From contig SLOD01000125.1 of NCBI GenBank assembly GCA_007132725.1, forward strand, positions 1 through 35,343: 35,343 nt of DNA, in the 5' to 3' direction. Both the position numbers and the translations under genes were made by a program. Shown piece by piece: positions 1-8,479 of the stretch. Below the pieces are notes generated by a model, which saw only the letters and a list, made by a program, of their open reading frames with translations, was not told the origin of the DNA and made no database searches. Position 1 is the stretch's first letter; each line of letters opens with the position of its first letter. This DNA is from Candidatus Sumerlaeota bacterium (GTDB lineage Bacteria > UBP6 > UBA1177).

Positions 1-16
1 AATTAATCATATTTAA

Positions 17-45
17 TTTACAAAATAACAAGATAATGCTATAAA
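17..45 (+). promoter_or_regulatory. Predicted sigma-70 promoter of the first operon
   Basis: A TTTACA -35 box at 17-22 is followed, after exactly 17 bases, by a TATAAA -10 box at 40-45. The bases TGC just before the -10 box make it an extended -10. Transcription would start near 52, leaving a leader of about 25 bases before the ATG at 77. This is the only good promoter I see for the nine close-set genes from 77 to 11244. Confidence 0.55.
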
Positions 46-76
46 AAATGCTGTGTATTTTATGCGAGTCTGAAAA

Positions 77-1150
77 ATGCTTGTTCCGTTTGACAGAAAC
101 CTTTTACACATATCCGGTATTAACGGGAGGTATATTCCTTCTGTCCTTAATGATACCATGAGATTTGAACAGATAGCGGGCGGCATTCTTCTGTGTGCTG
201 CACCTGACAGAACAGGCTATGTCCTTTTCAAACAGGACAAACCTTTATTCCTTTCGGCTTTTCTGCATGAAGGGGGCCAGGACATGTTACGCAATGTTCC
301 TTTTTACACTATTGTAGATTCAACTTCACTTGACATATATGTCAATCTCGTGGAAGATCCGGCCATAATTGAACATCTGTTTGCATTTTTTAATATGCCG
401 ATCTTTTATGCTTCGCCGTTCGAACTTTCTGATGTTGAAAGAAATATCAGCTATATACAGGCTGAAAAAATCACTGGCATCTTAGGTTTGAGACAAGGCT
501 CGGTTTTAAATACGGCTGTTTTTGATAAAGGGGAATTCCTATATCTCACTTACTACCATCCCGGCACAAAGTCATATGCCTTTGATAAAAACCCCGCTTC
601 TCTTAGAAACTATGTGAACAAGTCCGGCAAATTGAAACCCTATATTATTGTAAAAAAATTCAGAAACGAAATTCAAAGAAAATCTGACAGGAAAGAAATG
701 ATACTTCTGCAAAACGACCCCATTGTCAGTATGATGCTCTGTTATATCGATGTGTTTGAAATAATTATCAAAGTATTGAAGGATAAACTTCCACATGAAA
801 AACTTGTTGAGTTTCTAAACTCTATCTTTGATACTCTCAGAGAAAAATATTCACCTCTGTTTTCATCCATTTCGTTTTCTGCAGAATCGGGATCAGTGAA
901 CTGGAACCAGATGTTTGATGAAAGAAGGTATGTTTCTTTGGAGTACAGGTTCGATCACTACCATCTGTACCTGGATGAGTTGTTAAAACTTCTGTTAAAA
1001 TCTTCCCGGGCTCTCTTGGGAGACAGTGTAATAAACGCTATCGCTTCAAGGATAAAAAATTATATGGCAATGATGGACATCAAGGACAGGGACACGAAAG
1101 AAATAGTTCGCAGGTTTGAAAAAATATTAAATAAATTAACTGATAGATAA
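77..1150 (+). CDS. Uncharacterised protein, first gene of the signalling operon
   Basis: I do not recognise this 357-residue protein. No signal peptide or membrane span is visible, so it is probably cytoplasmic. Around residues 130-165, the stretch ITGILGLRQGSVLNTAVFDK followed by GEFLYL recalls the beta-rich fold of DUF4388-type domains, where a small hydrophobic core is followed by a 'function of dG'-like strand; this is a weak resemblance only. The C-terminal third is rich in Leu and Lys and looks helical. The ribosome site before the ATG at 77 is weak. It is followed 9 bases later by an FHA protein, so it probably takes part in the same signalling system. An effector or adaptor role is a guess. 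Confidence 0.75.
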   Translation: MLVPFDRNLLHISGINGRYIPSVLNDTMRFEQIAGGILLCAAPDRTGYVLFKQDKPLFLSAFLHEGGQDMLRNVPFYTIVDSTSLDIYVNLVEDPAIIEHLFAFFNMPIFYASPFELSDVERNISYIQAEKITGILGLRQGSVLNTAVFDKGEFLYLTYYHPGTKSYAFDKNPASLRNYVNKSGKLKPYIIVKKFRNEIQRKSDRKEMILLQNDPIVSMMLCYIDVFEIIIKVLKDKLPHEKLVEFLNSIFDTLREKYSPLFSSISFSAESGSVNWNQMFDERRYVSLEYRFDHYHLYLDELLKLLLKSSRALLGDSVINAIASRIKNYMAMMDIKDRDTKEIVRRFEKILNKLTDR

Positions 1151-1159
1151 GAGGCTTAA

Positions 1160-2125
1160 ATGGTATTGAAACTGATTGTTGAAAATGACAGAAATGAACT
1201 TTCCGTTCACGATTTTGACGGAAATTTTATTGCAGTCGGCAGAGCTGAAAACAACGATCTTGTTCTTAAAGAAAGAAATGTTTCCAGACACCATTTTCAA
1301 CTTGAAATAGTTGATAACAGGATCGTTATTCAAGATAGAGGCAGCTTTAATTCGACTTTTGTCAACGACAGAGACATCAAAGAAAGAATGGAGATCTTTG
1401 TCGGAGACATAATTACTATTGGAGACTATAATATCTATCTTGAACAGGATGACGATAGCAGTCTTAAAACCACATCGACAGTAAAAGAAGGAAAAAGGAC
1501 TGCGGACGAAGACCTTCTGCTTGCAAAAGCAGGATTTATCGGAGGGAAAACCTTTCCTTTAAGGGGAGCGGAAACCGTTATAGGTTCGCATGCAAGTGCC
1601 GATGTTTTTCTTCCGGAGGAAAATATCCCACCGATGCACTCTAAAATTATTTTTGACGGCAATATGTATCTGCTTGTAAAGGGAAACTACGAAGACAACT
1701 ACTCGCTTATAGTGAACGATATGGAGGTTCCTTCTGTTGATATGAGAAATGGAGACGAGATAACGGTAGGAAAATTTATTTTTGAATTCGTTGAAAAAGG
1801 AGAGGAATATGATCCGATACCTTTTTTACTTGCCGCAGAAGAAGAGAGAAGAGAAAAACTGAGAAAAGATATTGAGAGCAAAGCGATTAAAAGCGTTCAC
1901 GATGAAGATGAAACAGAAATAACCGAAGTGAAAAAAAAGCCGTCATCGAATATCTTTAAACATCCATTGTTCATAACCATTTTCGTTGCTGCTTTGATCA
2001 CATTGGTCGTAGTCATAATTGTTGTCCTGACTTTTAGCGGCAAAGTCACTAGTTCAAGATACCGCAGCCATAACAGCGTATACAGCAGTTTTCTCACAGA
2101 AGATAGAGAATACAGGAAAAGTTAG
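1160..2125 (+). CDS. Membrane protein with two FHA domains
   Basis: This 321-residue protein starts with a canonical FHA domain (about residues 20-95) holding the phosphothreonine-binding signature: Gly27-Arg28, Ser42, His45, Asn64 and Asn69. A second FHA-like domain (about 130-215) is degenerate: the GR pair reads GS, but a conserved His (MHSKI) remains. A charged linker leads to one hydrophobic segment at about residues 272-296 and a short tail of some 25 residues. This predicts cytoplasmic FHA domains anchored by a C-terminal membrane span. FHA domains read threonine phosphorylation, and a Ser/Thr kinase is encoded five genes downstream in the same array, so this is a likely reader of that kinase. 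A GAGG Shine-Dalgarno precedes the ATG at 1160. Confidence 0.88.
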   Translation: MVLKLIVENDRNELSVHDFDGNFIAVGRAENNDLVLKERNVSRHHFQLEIVDNRIVIQDRGSFNSTFVNDRDIKERMEIFVGDIITIGDYNIYLEQDDDSSLKTTSTVKEGKRTADEDLLLAKAGFIGGKTFPLRGAETVIGSHASADVFLPEENIPPMHSKIIFDGNMYLLVKGNYEDNYSLIVNDMEVPSVDMRNGDEITVGKFIFEFVEKGEEYDPIPFLLAAEEERREKLRKDIESKAIKSVHDEDETEITEVKKKPSSNIFKHPLFITIFVAALITLVVVIIVVLTFSGKVTSSRYRSHNSVYSSFLTEDREYRKS

Positions 2126-2126
2126 A

Positions 2127-3197
2127 GTGCTATCAGAATTGAAAGAAAATACGCCATCAGCTTCCTATTGGAAAGATGATCGTTACTTTGTGTTGGACCA
2201 GCTTTTGCTGCCGCAAGAGGTGAAGTATATAGAATGCAGAAAGCCCCTTGATATTGTAAAAGCTATTGTCGATATGAATTTAAGGGGAGCACCGTTAATA
2301 GGTGCCGCTGCTTCGGCAGCCGCAGCCCTTTTTTTTCTTGAAACATCAAAAGAAAACGGCAGCTCTTTCTATGAGTTGACTGAGATGCTTTTCAACACAA
2401 GACCCACTGCCGTGAACCTTAAAAATGTGCTGAGTGAATCCATTCTGATATTTGAAAAAAATATCGGAAACAGCTCTAATGAGAAAATGTTTGAGATATT
2501 CAGAAACTTTTCTATAGAGGTGCATAGGAGAGATAAAGAACGGAACTATATTATGGGAGAAAAAGGGGCACACTTCATATCTGATATGATGAAAAACAGG
2601 AAGATCAATGTTTTAACACATTGCAATGCAGGCGCTCTTGCTACATGCGGCTATGGAACTGCACTGGGAGTGGTCCGGTCATTACACTCAAAAGGGTTGA
2701 TAAACAATGTCTGGATCGATGAAACCAGACCTTATCTCCAAGGATCGAGGATCACCGCCTTTGAAATGGAAAAAGAGTCTATCCCGCACAAAATAATAAC
2801 TGACAGTTCCGCGGCATGGATAATGCATAAGAAACTGGTTGATGTTATTGTGGTCGGGGCAGACAGGGTCGCTTTGAATGGAGACATAGCAAACAAAATA
2901 GGTTCTTACTCTCTTGCTGTCAATGCAAAATATCATGGGATACCTTTTATTTCAGTAATGCCAGTCGAAACTTTTGATATGGAGACAGCAGACGGATCTC
3001 ATATAGTAATTGAAGAACGCTCAGATAAAGAACTGCTTATGTTCAATGGAAAAACTACATCACCTCAAGGATCTACAGGTTACCACATAGGTTTTGATGT
3101 TGTTCCTTCGTCATTGATCAATGCGATCGTCACAGAAAAAGGTGTGGCAGAAAGCAATATTACCGCTGAAAAGATCAGGGGTATATTTTATGGGTAA
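2127..3197 (+). CDS. mtnA: S-methyl-5-thioribose-1-phosphate isomerase-like protein
   Basis: This is a 356-residue member of the MtnA/eIF2B-alpha family, which isomerises methylthioribose-1-phosphate to methylthioribulose-1-phosphate in methionine salvage. Visible hallmarks are the RGAPLIGAAAS segment near residue 51, the Cys-containing THCNAGALATCGYGTALG loop (catalytic Cys in the family), NVWIDETRPYLQGSR, and VVGADRVALNGDIANKIG, which carries the catalytic Asp. Length is usual for the family. The start is GTG at 2127, one base after the preceding stop, with only a weak AGGA upstream. No other methionine-salvage gene is in the window, and its place between signalling genes is unexplained. 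Related aldose-phosphate isomerases (for example ribose-1,5-bisphosphate isomerase) share the fold, but the family fit to MtnA is good. Confidence 0.9.
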   Translation: MLSELKENTPSASYWKDDRYFVLDQLLLPQEVKYIECRKPLDIVKAIVDMNLRGAPLIGAAASAAAALFFLETSKENGSSFYELTEMLFNTRPTAVNLKNVLSESILIFEKNIGNSSNEKMFEIFRNFSIEVHRRDKERNYIMGEKGAHFISDMMKNRKINVLTHCNAGALATCGYGTALGVVRSLHSKGLINNVWIDETRPYLQGSRITAFEMEKESIPHKIITDSSAAWIMHKKLVDVIVVGADRVALNGDIANKIGSYSLAVNAKYHGIPFISVMPVETFDMETADGSHIVIEERSDKELLMFNGKTTSPQGSTGYHIGFDVVPSSLINAIVTEKGVAESNITAEKIRGIFYG

Positions 3198-6100
3198 AAT
3201 GAAAATATCATATATGGCTGTTGTTTTATTTCTGGCTACAATTTTTTGTGTCTCTTGCGGGTTTACAGTAAGACATTCCGGTATTTCTTTAAAAAAATGT
3301 CACGACCTTAAGTTGGATACAGCATACTTTAATAATTACACCGATGCTGTTAAATGCAGCAAAATGATAGCTAAACGGTCAAACGATCCGGAGTTGACAC
3401 AAAGAGCCTTGTTTATTCTTGGAGAAAGAGAATTTCTAAGAGGCAATGACAGCGAAGCATTCAACTATCTTATCGAATCGGCAAAAGGCCCGGAATGTAT
3501 AACCGCTTTTGCATCCATTGCCTATATCAGGGAACTTAATTTAACTTATTCGGAGCTTGACAGGATAGCATCAATTGATACTTCATCAATTAGCTCTTCT
3601 TATTGCAGAAGTGTTGTTGATATGGAAAAAAGACAGTGGAACCTTATAAAAGGGAATTTCCGAAGAGCACGGAATATAGGAAGAAACATTAATATTTTAA
3701 GAAATTTAACTCTTTTAAGATGTGACAGACACCACCTCCATCCAAGAATAGATTCCAATTCCGAACTGGAACATATACTGCTTGATGGAGGTTCATATGA
3801 AAAATTCGAACATATTGAGATTTCGCTTCCGGAAACTTCTGACAATATTAATCCGGCAGATTTTTTCACTGATACAGGAAATTCAGTTTTTTATTATGTT
3901 TATAAATTTTCTCTTCTTAAAGAAACTACTCTTCCAATCGTTGTAAGTTCAGACTCTCCATACAGAATGTATCTTAACGGACACTTGATATTTCACAGAG
4001 AAAATGTTGGTGGCCTGAGCAGTGAACATTTCGATAACAGCGAGAATTTACGCCTGACAAGAGGTGATTACGAAATAGTAGTGAAAAGTGTGGTTTCCGG
4101 TTCGCAGGGTTCTTCATTCAAAATAATGATGCCTGAATATAGATCAAGACAACAGCTTTTTACCAGTAACCCTGTGGGATACGCAGGCACCTTTGCATAT
4201 CATGATACTGAAAAAGAGAAAAAAGTGGTGACTTTGTTTGACCGATATTTGATGTTTCATGCAGGGAAACTGATTGGCAAAGATTTTTCCAAAGAGGAAA
4301 TACTCGATCTTTATTCTCATACACTGGGGAGCAAAACTCCTCCTTTGCTTTATAAGATAGCTCAAAATGCATATTACAGGTATAACAACAGGGTAAGAGC
4401 AGAAAATTTGCTGAAAAAAATACTTGATGTATCTCCGGAAAAGACAAGGCCATTGTTTTCATTAATGAAAATAATGCTTGACAGCAATAGATTGGCAGAG
4501 TTAGATGAACTGAAAAACTATCTTCCTCAGGATATTAAAGAACACTTCCACTACAGGTTGTTTATAGCAGACTATTACAGTTTCAGAGGCTTGTATCCTC
4601 TGAGTTTAAATGTCTCTAAAAAGAACTTTTATGATTTTAGAGATTATCCTGTAACCGCTCTTTATTTTGCCTCGGCTTTGGAAGAATTCGGGGCTTTGAG
4701 AAAAGCTTTGGAAAAGAGAATTGATACTCTCAAACGAATTCCTTATTATTTCCCGATATTAGAAAGATCGTGGTTTTTGTCTAATAAAACAGGGGATTTT
4801 TCAAATGAGGTCTCTGTCTTAAAAAAAATGCTTGAAATAACACCCTACAACAGAGAAGTTAATCATCGATTAGGAGCGGCATATTTAAAAAACTTCAGAT
4901 TAAGAGATGCCAAGCGGATTTTCAAAGGGATCCTTTCAAGAAGCCCTGATGATGTAAGAGCCATTCTCGCTCTTGGAGATATTGCATCTTTGAACGATGA
5001 TATCGGTTCTGTTGCAAAGTATTACGGCAAAGCTTATAAAATCGCTCCGGAAAACAGGGAGGTGGCAGAAAAAGCATCATTTTTATTTGATACCGATTTC
5101 AGAAAGTTTTTCAGCGATCATTCATTTTCTGATGAAGATGTCCGCAAAATAGTTATGGAAACACCATCGCTTAGATCGGATGCCCCGTTTGAAATTATTT
5201 TTGATGAAGGGCTACAACGCATCATTAACCAGAGAATGATAAAAGGAAGATTCCGTCTGGCAATAAGATTGCACAACATGGAAGGAATAAGGCTGTTTTC
5301 CACTGTGGAAAAGGAAGGTGCTGTATTGCAGGCCAGGGTAATAAAACAGGATGGTACTATCGTGGAAAATGTTAAAGAAGATGCCCGTTCACTCATATTC
5401 TACTCACTCGAACCGGGAGATACTATAGACTATACTTACCTTATCTCTCAGGAAAATCATTCATGGCTTGACGGATTCAATTCAGTCTGGCATTTTGGTC
5501 AGTTTGGCATTTTTAACCGGTTTTCAAGAATATCTGTTTTTGTTCCTGATAATATGGCAGTTCATTTTTTTGTAAATGGAGATGTCACGGAAAGAGTTGC
5601 AGAAACTGATGAAAATGGAAAGCTTCATATTTTTGAAACTCGGGATGTCTACCTTCATCCTAAAGAAAATATGATGCCCCGGGATTTGCTTTCTGTCATT
5701 CCAAATATGCAGATGTCAGGCGTTACCAGTTGGGATGACTTTGCAAAATGGCAATCCCGTTTTATTGAAGAGGGGAGTGTTTTAACAACTGAAATGGAGC
5801 ATCTTGTAGAAACGGTTGTTAGAAATACAGATGACAGAACAGGAATAATAGCTTCATTGAGGGATTTCGTTGCCAGAGATATTGCTTATTCTTTCGGGAA
5901 GAGTGGAATTTATCTTGTAAAACCTGAACGAAGTGATGTAACATTCAAGAGAAAGAGTGGGGACTGTAAAGATAAAGCTCTTTTGCTTAAAGTTCTTCTT
6001 GAAGCTGCCGGTATAAACTCTAAATACACTCTTGTCAGATCTCTGATCTCAGGAGAGTTCAGAATAGAGCTGCCATATATGCAGTTCGATCATGCACTGG

Positions 6101-6819
6101 TCTATATCCCTTCTCAAGAGGGAATTGAAAAAGGTTTTTTTGTAGATCCTACAGCCAGTTACGACTATTTTCTTGCTATCAACCCTGAAATTGAAAATAC
6201 CACAGCTATGGTAATAGATGAAGTACTTGAAAAATACAAATTCAAAAAAATTATTTCCGGTATTCAAAACAGACTGGATTTTTCTGTAGGATCCGGACCT
6301 GAGAAAAGGTCTGAGCTGTTATTAACAGGCGGAGCTGCTTCAAATTTAAGATTCGGTCTTTACTCCGGAGAGTCTATAAAAAAACTTCTATCTGACCTTC
6401 TTTTTAAAGTGACAGTCTCCCCTTTATCGAATCTTGGTGGGGTTGCTTTAGCCGGGTCTCCACTGGATGAACCTTTGAAAATATATTTCTACTCTGATCC
6501 GTTTTTTCCTGCAGTTGTTTCAACATTTTTTAAAGAACTTCTTGCAGTGTCGGAAAGAAAACACCCTATCCAGTTGCCTTCGAAAACAATGAAATATACC
6601 TTCACCATATACATGGACGAAGTTCCCCAAAAAGAAAACCTTGTTGTTGAAAACGATTTTTTCAAATATACTGCAACGTTTACGGATGAAAATAGAGTAA
6701 AAGTGGATTTTCTTCTTAAAAAAAGGAGAATAGAGCCTGAAGAATTTGCAGAACTGAAAAAAAACATTATAAGAATAGTAGAGTTTGAAAAAAGAATTCA
6801 GGCGGGGATCGAATGGTGA
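3190..6819 (+). CDS. Large lipoprotein: TPR, DUF3857 and transglutaminase-like domains
   Basis: The product is about 1209 residues and predicted to be an exported lipoprotein: a hydrophobic signal (MAVVLFLATIFCVSCG) ends in a Cys, although the -3 residue of the lipobox is Cys rather than Leu. ATG 3190 is chosen because AGGGG lies 8 bases upstream; an in-frame ATG lies at 3199. A beta-rich segment with DSPYRMYLNGHLIF lies near residues 255-310, TPR-like helices near 550-620, a DUF3857-type segment near 660-830, and a transglutaminase-like core with Cys926 (GDCKDKA), His968 (FDHALVY) and Asp986 (FVDPTAS) as the expected triad. The family is known as large extracytoplasmic proteins of unknown substrate. 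It overlaps mtnA by 8 bases and the ParA-like gene by 7, so translation is probably coupled. Peptidase or cross-linking activity is inferred from the intact triad. Confidence 0.88.
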   Translation: MGKMKISYMAVVLFLATIFCVSCGFTVRHSGISLKKCHDLKLDTAYFNNYTDAVKCSKMIAKRSNDPELTQRALFILGEREFLRGNDSEAFNYLIESAKGPECITAFASIAYIRELNLTYSELDRIASIDTSSISSSYCRSVVDMEKRQWNLIKGNFRRARNIGRNINILRNLTLLRCDRHHLHPRIDSNSELEHILLDGGSYEKFEHIEISLPETSDNINPADFFTDTGNSVFYYVYKFSLLKETTLPIVVSSDSPYRMYLNGHLIFHRENVGGLSSEHFDNSENLRLTRGDYEIVVKSVVSGSQGSSFKIMMPEYRSRQQLFTSNPVGYAGTFAYHDTEKEKKVVTLFDRYLMFHAGKLIGKDFSKEEILDLYSHTLGSKTPPLLYKIAQNAYYRYNNRVRAENLLKKILDVSPEKTRPLFSLMKIMLDSNRLAELDELKNYLPQDIKEHFHYRLFIADYYSFRGLYPLSLNVSKKNFYDFRDYPVTALYFASALEEFGALRKALEKRIDTLKRIPYYFPILERSWFLSNKTGDFSNEVSVLKKMLEITPYNREVNHRLGAAYLKNFRLRDAKRIFKGILSRSPDDVRAILALGDIASLNDDIGSVAKYYGKAYKIAPENREVAEKASFLFDTDFRKFFSDHSFSDEDVRKIVMETPSLRSDAPFEIIFDEGLQRIINQRMIKGRFRLAIRLHNMEGIRLFSTVEKEGAVLQARVIKQDGTIVENVKEDARSLIFYSLEPGDTIDYTYLISQENHSWLDGFNSVWHFGQFGIFNRFSRISVFVPDNMAVHFFVNGDVTERVAETDENGKLHIFETRDVYLHPKENMMPRDLLSVIPNMQMSGVTSWDDFAKWQSRFIEEGSVLTTEMEHLVETVVRNTDDRTGIIASLRDFVARDIAYSFGKSGIYLVKPERSDVTFKRKSGDCKDKALLLKVLLEAAGINSKYTLVRSLISGEFRIELPYMQFDHALVYIPSQEGIEKGFFVDPTASYDYFLAINPEIENTTAMVIDEVLEKYKFKKIISGIQNRLDFSVGSGPEKRSELLLTGGAASNLRFGLYSGESIKKLLSDLLFKVTVSPLSNLGGVALAGSPLDEPLKIYFYSDPFFPAVVSTFFKELLAVSERKHPIQLPSKTMKYTFTIYMDEVPQKENLVVENDFFKYTATFTDENRVKVDFLLKKRRIEPEEFAELKKNIIRIVEFEKRIQAGIEW

Positions 6820-7730
6820 AGTTGGTAACTGCTTTTTCTCCAAAAGGAGGTGCCGGCACCTCTATAATAACTACCAATCTTTCAATTTATCTGGCTCAAA
6901 AAGGAAAAAAAGTTCTTTTGATGGATGCCGCTCCCAATGGAGGGTCTCTTCATGCTTATTTAAACTTGCCTTCTTACGCAGTAAGTGATGAAGTGGCGGA
7001 ACATTTTTCAATACTTCCTCTGATAGGTAGTGACTATCAAAACTTGAGTTTTTTCAGCAATCTCAGATCTGCATCAGGAACATCTAAAGTTTATGAACAT
7101 CTTACAAGATGGAAAACCGAGCTTAAACAGAGTCAGTTTGATTTTATCTTTATAGATATGGGGGCTCATATTGACGATGATCTTTTTGAAATGATCGGTT
7201 TGTCGGACTATTCATTGATGTTTATTTGCCCCGACCCTGTATCTATTGAAAAAAGCAACTATTTTATGAAACAACTTTTCAACCACAGGTTGAAAAACAT
7301 AGAGCAGAAATATGACTTGAGTTTCAGTGTTCAAAATCTTAAAAGAAGCCGCAAACCACTTTTATTTACCCCCCGCAATCTTCTATTATTATTGTCGGAA
7401 GCTTCGCCAAGGCACTCCAGCCATATAGCTGCGGTCATAAATGATGTAAAGCTGGGAGTTGTCTATAACGAAATAAAAAGCTCATCTGAAAGAGATATTG
7501 CCAATATATATCAACTACTTGTCCGCAACAGTTACGGATTTGAAACTGTGCTTATGGGAGAACTGTCGTATTCTGATGTCATAACATCTTCCATAAATAA
7601 TATGAAACCTGTTGTAACTTTTGAGAAAAAAGGGGATTTTGTTGATGCTTTGGATACTATAGGCAGCAACTTGTCCCACCAGTTATTTCAAAAAAAAAGG
7701 GAAATAGGGGATTATGATAAAAAAAGCTAA
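6813..7730 (+). CDS. ParA/MinD-superfamily ATPase with atypical P-loop (CpaE/TadZ-like)
   Basis: This 305-residue protein opens with a deviant Walker A at residues 11-17, KGGAGTS, followed by a typical TTNLSIYLAQKGKKVLLMDA strand-helix-strand. In most ParA/MinD proteins the motif is KGGxGKT/S; here Lys16 is Thr, while the signature Lys11 stays. Loss of that lysine is also typical of CpaE/TadZ polar-localisation proteins. A Walker A'/B-like strand DFIFIDMGAHIDDD follows. The C-terminal half has ParA-fold features (AAVINDVKLGVVYNEIKSSS) but fits no named subfamily that I know. It overlaps the next gene, a J-like/HTH protein, by 17 bases. A role in positioning an envelope or signalling complex is an inference. 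Confidence 0.85.
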   Translation: MVKLVTAFSPKGGAGTSIITTNLSIYLAQKGKKVLLMDAAPNGGSLHAYLNLPSYAVSDEVAEHFSILPLIGSDYQNLSFFSNLRSASGTSKVYEHLTRWKTELKQSQFDFIFIDMGAHIDDDLFEMIGLSDYSLMFICPDPVSIEKSNYFMKQLFNHRLKNIEQKYDLSFSVQNLKRSRKPLLFTPRNLLLLLSEASPRHSSHIAAVINDVKLGVVYNEIKSSSERDIANIYQLLVRNSYGFETVLMGELSYSDVITSSINNMKPVVTFEKKGDFVDALDTIGSNLSHQLFQKKREIGDYDKKS

Positions 7731-8475
7731 ACTCTTACCTTTAACTTATTATGAGCTTATGGGGCTTGACAGGGGTTGCAGTACTCACGATGTAAATAAT
7801 CAATACGAACGACTTAAGAGAATATATTATAGTGAAAACCCCATGTTGAGAGATCTTTTTGATGATGAGGGTCTCTTTATTTTTAATAATTTGCTTGACA
7901 GCATATATAATCATCTCAGTGATCTGGAACTCAGGAAAGAGTATGATATGGAGGTGGAAAACTCTATAACTTCTCTGGAAGAATCTTTTCCCGAAGACTT
8001 TAATGTTACAGAAGTTTTACGCAAATATAATAAAGTGAAAAAAGAACCCTCAAGGCTCATTAAAAAAGATGTTTTTGGAAGAGATGCCGAAAAAAAAGCT
8101 GCTGTACAGAACAACCCTGATACCGTTGACACCAATATTCTATTTGAAAAACTCTCAGATGAGATGATATCCGGGGAACATTTGAAAAAAATACGGGAAG
8201 AGGCGGGACTTTCCCTTAAAGCATTGACAGCCAGCACCAAAATATCTTCTTTCATTATTACATCCATCGAAAACAATGACTTTTACTGTCTGCCTGCGGA
8301 AATATATGTCAGAGGTTTTCTGAAAAACTATTGCAAGGTGTTGAGATTGAGTAAAGATAATACAGATAAAACCATCAGGGATTACATGAAACTGATGCTT
8401 TCTGTGATATCTCCCCCTGATGATACGGATGATACGGAAGAAGGACAGCTGTCAGAAAAAATAGAAAAAGAGTAA
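7714..8475 (+). CDS. Degenerate J-domain plus RodZ-like helix-turn-helix protein
   Basis: The 253-residue protein has two recognisable parts. Residues about 8-78 (YYELMGLDRGCSTHDVNNQY and on to LSDLELRKEYD) follow the J-domain pattern, but the HPD tripeptide that stimulates Hsp70 is absent; the region reads YYSENPM. Residues about 150-225 match the RodZ/HTH_25 type: GEHLKKIREEAGLSLKALTA, ISSFIITSIENNDF, then LPAEIYVRGFLKNYCKVL. No membrane span follows, unlike true RodZ. The acidic tail (PPDDTDDTEEG) is short. The gene overlaps the ParA-like gene by 17 bases and lies 4 bases before a Ser/Thr kinase. It probably works as an adaptor for the ParA-like ATPase or the kinase rather than as a chaperone partner or transcription factor. 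Confidence 0.83.
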   Translation: MIKKAKLLPLTYYELMGLDRGCSTHDVNNQYERLKRIYYSENPMLRDLFDDEGLFIFNNLLDSIYNHLSDLELRKEYDMEVENSITSLEESFPEDFNVTEVLRKYNKVKKEPSRLIKKDVFGRDAEKKAAVQNNPDTVDTNILFEKLSDEMISGEHLKKIREEAGLSLKALTASTKISSFIITSIENNDFYCLPAEIYVRGFLKNYCKVLRLSKDNTDKTIRDYMKLMLSVISPPDDTDDTEEGQLSEKIEKE

Positions 8476-8479
8476 AAAG

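Noticed and set aside
7911-8276. 121-codon antisense frame within the J/HTH gene
   Set aside because: The sense HTH motif is clear; the antisense product is Ser-rich shadow coding.
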